The notes below the pieces were generated by a model. That model made no database searches. It had not been told where the DNA came from and was given only the letters and a program-made list of their open reading frames with translations. A program made the translations under genes and the position numbers. DNA of 64,000 nt from Oxyruncus cristatus (Eukaryota; Chordata; Aves; Passeriformes; Cotingidae), in the NCBI GenBank assembly GCA_013399855.1, contig VXAY01002248.1, positions 51,959 to 115,958 of the forward strand. Direction: 5' to 3'. The stretch's first letter is position 1. Every line of letters starts with the position of its first letter. Positions 61,010 to 64,000 of this stretch are shown in pieces.

Positions 61010-61080
61010 ATACCAAAACCAACAACAACAAAAAAAAAACCACAACAAACGAAACCCAAACCAAACCAAAAGCAAACCAC
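61010..61080 (+). repeat. A/C-rich low-complexity tract
   Basis: About 70 bases of mainly A and C with AACA, CCAAA and CAAACC words. Confidence 0.92.
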
Positions 61081-61199
61081 TTAAAGAGGAGGGCAGGAAA
61101 GACACAAAGAAGGAAAATTATTTTTTCAGCCACACCAAAATTTAAAAGTAATTTCCAGGGAAAATTAATTTAACACACAAGACCACAGAGACAACATTT

Positions 61200-61685
61200 C
61201 TGACTCCTCAGTACAAGAGGGACATAGAACTCCTGGAGTGGGTCCAGTGAAGGGTGACAAAGATGATTAAGGGATTGAAGCATCTCTGTTACAAGGAAAG
61301 GCTGACGGAGCTGGGCCTCTTCAGACTTGGGAAGAGGTAGCTGAGAGGGGACCCCATCAATGTCTGTCAGTATCTGAAGGGAGGTGTCAGAGGACGGACC
61401 AGGCTGTGCTCGGGGGTGCCCAGCAATGGGATAAGAGGCAATGGGCAGAAACTGATGCACAGAAAGTTCCACTTGAACACGAGGAAGAACTTCCTTCATG
61501 TGCAGTGACCGAGCACTGAACAGGTGGCCCAGAGGGCATGTGGAGTCTCCTCGCTGGAGATATTCAGGAACCTTCTGCACTCCATCCTGTGCCATGTGCT
61601 CTGGGATGACCCTACTTGAACAGGGAGTTTGGACCAGATGACCCTCTGTGGTCCCTTCCAACGCAACCCGTTCTGGGTCTCCGTG
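61200..61685 (+). mobile_element. Degenerate CR1 LINE 3' portion of a distinct subfamily, sense
   Basis: 'ctcctcagtacaagagggac' and 'atagaactcctggagtgggt' lead through 'ggcctcttcagacttgggaa', 'gaggcaatgggcagaaactg', 'gaggaagaacttccttcatg' and 'accagatgaccctctgtggt' to 'cccttccaacgcaacccgtt' and a worn tail. The GAGGCAATGGGCAGAAACTG wording differs from the copies at 28 and 59 kb and marks another CR1 subfamily. Minus-strand frames of 163 and 102 codons across it are shadows. Confidence 0.93.
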
Positions 61686-62745
61686 GTTGTGTCACACTGA
61701 AGATGAGCACTGCTATCCTGAGAGGCAGCTACTGAACACCCAGTTCTGTTGCATTGTTTAATCACATAGGAACCACTGTTTGCCATTTTAATCTCACATG
61801 TCAAGAGTCACAAGACAAGAGCCTACAGTGATATCCACGTATGAATTCTTACACTGATAGCAGGTGGTAGATTTGTGGTTCATTTACAGTCCTTTGAAGA
61901 TGTCCATCCTAGAAGATTAATTTTTAGCAACCTTGAATTAGCTGGGAGACATTTTTGGCCAAAATAGACATTAACAGTGTCTTGAAGACAATAAAATATC
62001 CCCTATTAGATCATACTTCTTTCTTCCTGAAGTTTCTATATCTCTGAAGGAGGATACAAAGGATTGTGTACTCTCAGCTTTGTACACCTTACACTACCAG
62101 GTGGTCCCCTTCTCCTATGAAGTCCTTACCTCATTCCTCTACCTCATCCTTGTGATGTTCTTAACTGCCTAACCAGAATAAAGATGCACCAGGGTATTCT
62201 TTCTGTTTATAAGCTGTTTTATTCCTTCCTAATGAAAAGTCTGATATAAAACAAGATACAAGGCAGACAAGTAAGATGATCTGTAGAAATTGCAGCAGTG
62301 CCTAAGATGGCAGTGGTCTCCACGTACACATTTCTATGGTTACAGACTGATAACAAAATGACTAAAATTCATCAAGTGCTTCTGTAAATCTCTTTACTGA
62401 AACAGCAGTGCAGGAGCCTCCCAGGAACTGTAACACTACAGATGAAAAAGCTTAATCTCTCCCCACACTAGCCTGCAGCTAGACCACCACTGTAGGTGGT
62501 GCTGTGAGAGGAGTCGATTGGCGTTCGGGTCTCTACAGGGGGAATAAGTAACAAAAAATCACCATCCTTCACTCCCCTGCCCCCACCAACCTCTCAAAAG
62601 TAGTTTTTAGAGCTGCTGAAATGTTCAAAATAAGAAAAATCCTATTTCTACCTCCCCTCCACTCCCCTTCCAAGAAGGAAATCCATAACGTATTTAGTTC
62701 CCCATACAGATTTCAAGTTTTCACTGTGAAAGCACTAAAGAAAAC
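61686..62745. other. Unique sequence, nothing recognised
   Basis: No frame with motif support and no repeat family recognised. Confidence 0.5.
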
Positions 62746-62828
62746 ACAGGGAGAAAGGGGGAAAAAAGAAAAAGAAAAAAAAAGAAAAGGGAAAAAAAAT
62801 CTTAGGCTAAAAAAAAAAGAAAAAATCC
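62746..62828 (+). repeat. Purine-rich (A/G) tract
   Basis: About 80 bases of A with interspersed G (GAAAAAGAAAAAAAAAG-like). It produces the lysine-rich end of a 91-codon frame (62621-62896), which I therefore treat as a composition artefact. Confidence 0.9.
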
Positions 62829-64000
62829 AAAACCATGGAGACATTTTACAGAGCAAGCATTGCAGTGGAGAGATTGTAAGTGTCTACAAAATGTAGATAA
62901 AAGAAAGAAACACAAGCAAGAGAGGATAGACTAATTATTCTACATCTTCAAGGAGAGTTACAGACATGATTAGAAAACTGTAGCAGGGAAAACAGGGTTA
63001 AAACAGGATATGCGGTAATTAAATACAGTAAACCCCTCTCTTTTGACAAAAAATGGGGTTGTCTACAGAATAGGAAATCCATAAAAATACAAGTTAGTTT
63101 AAGTTTTTTTGTGGAAATGGTAAGTAAATCTTTTTAATTAGCTTTTTCTTTTAATTAATATACATATATTTCATTCCACAAAAGCAAATCTTTTTGAACT
63201 GTAATTACGTATGGATAACTCCTAAACACATTTCCATATGGACACCAATTGGTTTCTAACTAGCTTTTGAAGGTTTCTTTTCTGGAGACAGAATTGGTTT
63301 ATAGCCTCAGACAGAGTTTTGGCATCAGAACAGTCTGGCAAAGAATGGGCCAGAATTGCCTTCAATGAAGAAATTCCTTGCTGTGAAATCTAGTCCCTGA
63401 TGGAAAGGATTACCTTCCAGAGTAAACTAGATGTCTCTCTAATGATGTTTTGATTTCTTACAGTGCTCTTTATCAGAAATCCCAAGAGCTACCTGAAGAA
63501 ATCACTTAGCATGGCTGAAACCAGGAACACGTATCCATACAAGTAATTAAGAACATCTTCTTGGTTTTATTGTCCAGTTTTACTGTCTTGTTTTGTTAGG
63601 TTTTATTTAAAAGAAAAGAGAATGTATTTTACATTAATTGGTCTTATACAGAATATAAAACCTTCATCACTATGTACCCATTATTGTCCATTAATTGCTT
63701 TCCCATCTGATCTCTCATATTTTTTTTTCTTCAATGGTAGTTAGTCGTGTCAAGCCATACTCTTGTGAGGAATTCCCCACGAGCGAATGGTTTTAACCTT
63801 GATTGAACCTCATTGATTTCAATCACATTCTGTCCAGAAATAATTCATATAACAACTTGAAAATTTACAGCGCCTCATTCTGAGGCAGGATCCTTATATC
63901 TAAGAGTGATCTTTGGTGACATGAAATCAAGTTTGTCACTCACTGAGATAAAAAGTGAATTGCAATAGGAAAGGAACTGCAAAGATGTGCGAAAGTCACT
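62829..64000. other. Unique AT-rich sequence to the window end
   Basis: No open frame of note and no recognised repeat family. Confidence 0.5.

Noticed and set aside
61170..61804. Minus-strand frames of 163 and 102 codons
   Set aside because: Antisense of a CR1 3' portion; the plus strand carries the recognisable CR1 wording.
62621..62896. 91-codon plus-strand frame with a lysine-rich end
   Set aside because: The lysine-rich part is encoded by an A/G simple tract.
1..64000. tRNA or rRNA genes, CRISPR arrays, endogenous retroviruses
   Set aside because: Looked for B-box-like GGTTCGAATCC words, repeat-spacer arrays, and LTR or gag/pol-like wording; nothing convincing was seen.

Overview
The window looks like 64 kb of bird nuclear DNA from a gene-poor, AT-rich intergenic or deep intronic region. 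The main evidence is the repeats. At least eight clear CR1 non-LTR retrotransposon copies are present, in both orientations. Most end in the CR1-type tail of ATTCTATG-like repeats, and this density of CR1 with that tail is characteristic of avian genomes. Older LINE remnants and two amniote MIR-type SINE remnants fit the same picture. Many nearly G- and T-free A/C tracts (AAAC, AACC) suggest a passerine, but that is inference only.

Layout. From 1 to 9.8 kb: a short TAA microsatellite, an old antisense CR1 (1.79-2.17 kb), a protein-like antisense reading frame (about 4.82-5.01 kb), and two old CR1 reverse transcriptase remnants in opposite orientation (5.03-5.36 and 5.71-5.97 kb). From 9.8 to 24.5 kb: mostly unique sequence, a 51-bp tandem duplication at 14 kb, an antisense CR1 at 15.6-16.15 kb, and large A/C or G/T tracts at 11.9, 18.8, 20.2 and 21.8 kb. 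From 24.5 to 29.4 kb: a short CR1, a MIR-type SINE, and the one well-preserved long coding sequence in the window, the C-terminal 416 codons of a CR1 ORF2 (28.08-29.33 kb) in a 5'-truncated but uninterrupted copy. From 34.5 to 39.3 kb: four CR1 pieces forming one convergent and one divergent pair. From 41.4 to 43.9 kb: an assembly gap, a very old antisense LINE reverse transcriptase remnant, and a reading frame with a membrane-anchor-like segment followed by a good splice-donor match (43.57-43.74 kb). From 47.9 to 50.6 kb: a second MIR-type SINE and a small old CR1 fragment. From 53.3 to 61.7 kb: a second gap, three degenerate sense CR1 copies (54.9, 59.1 and 61.2 kb), and a single-N dubious site at 56.87 kb.

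No conventional host gene can be assigned with confidence. No rRNA, tRNA, CRISPR array, operon or integrated virus was recognised. The only coding sequence supported by family motifs belongs to CR1. Two short host-exon candidates (antisense about 4.86-5.01 kb, sense 43.57-43.74 kb) are reported as hypotheses. Several AT-rich unique blocks, mainly at 10.2-12.3, 32.9, 38.4 and 58.0 kb, could be conserved non-coding elements, but this cannot be judged from one sequence. I found no evidence for a new multi-gene system.
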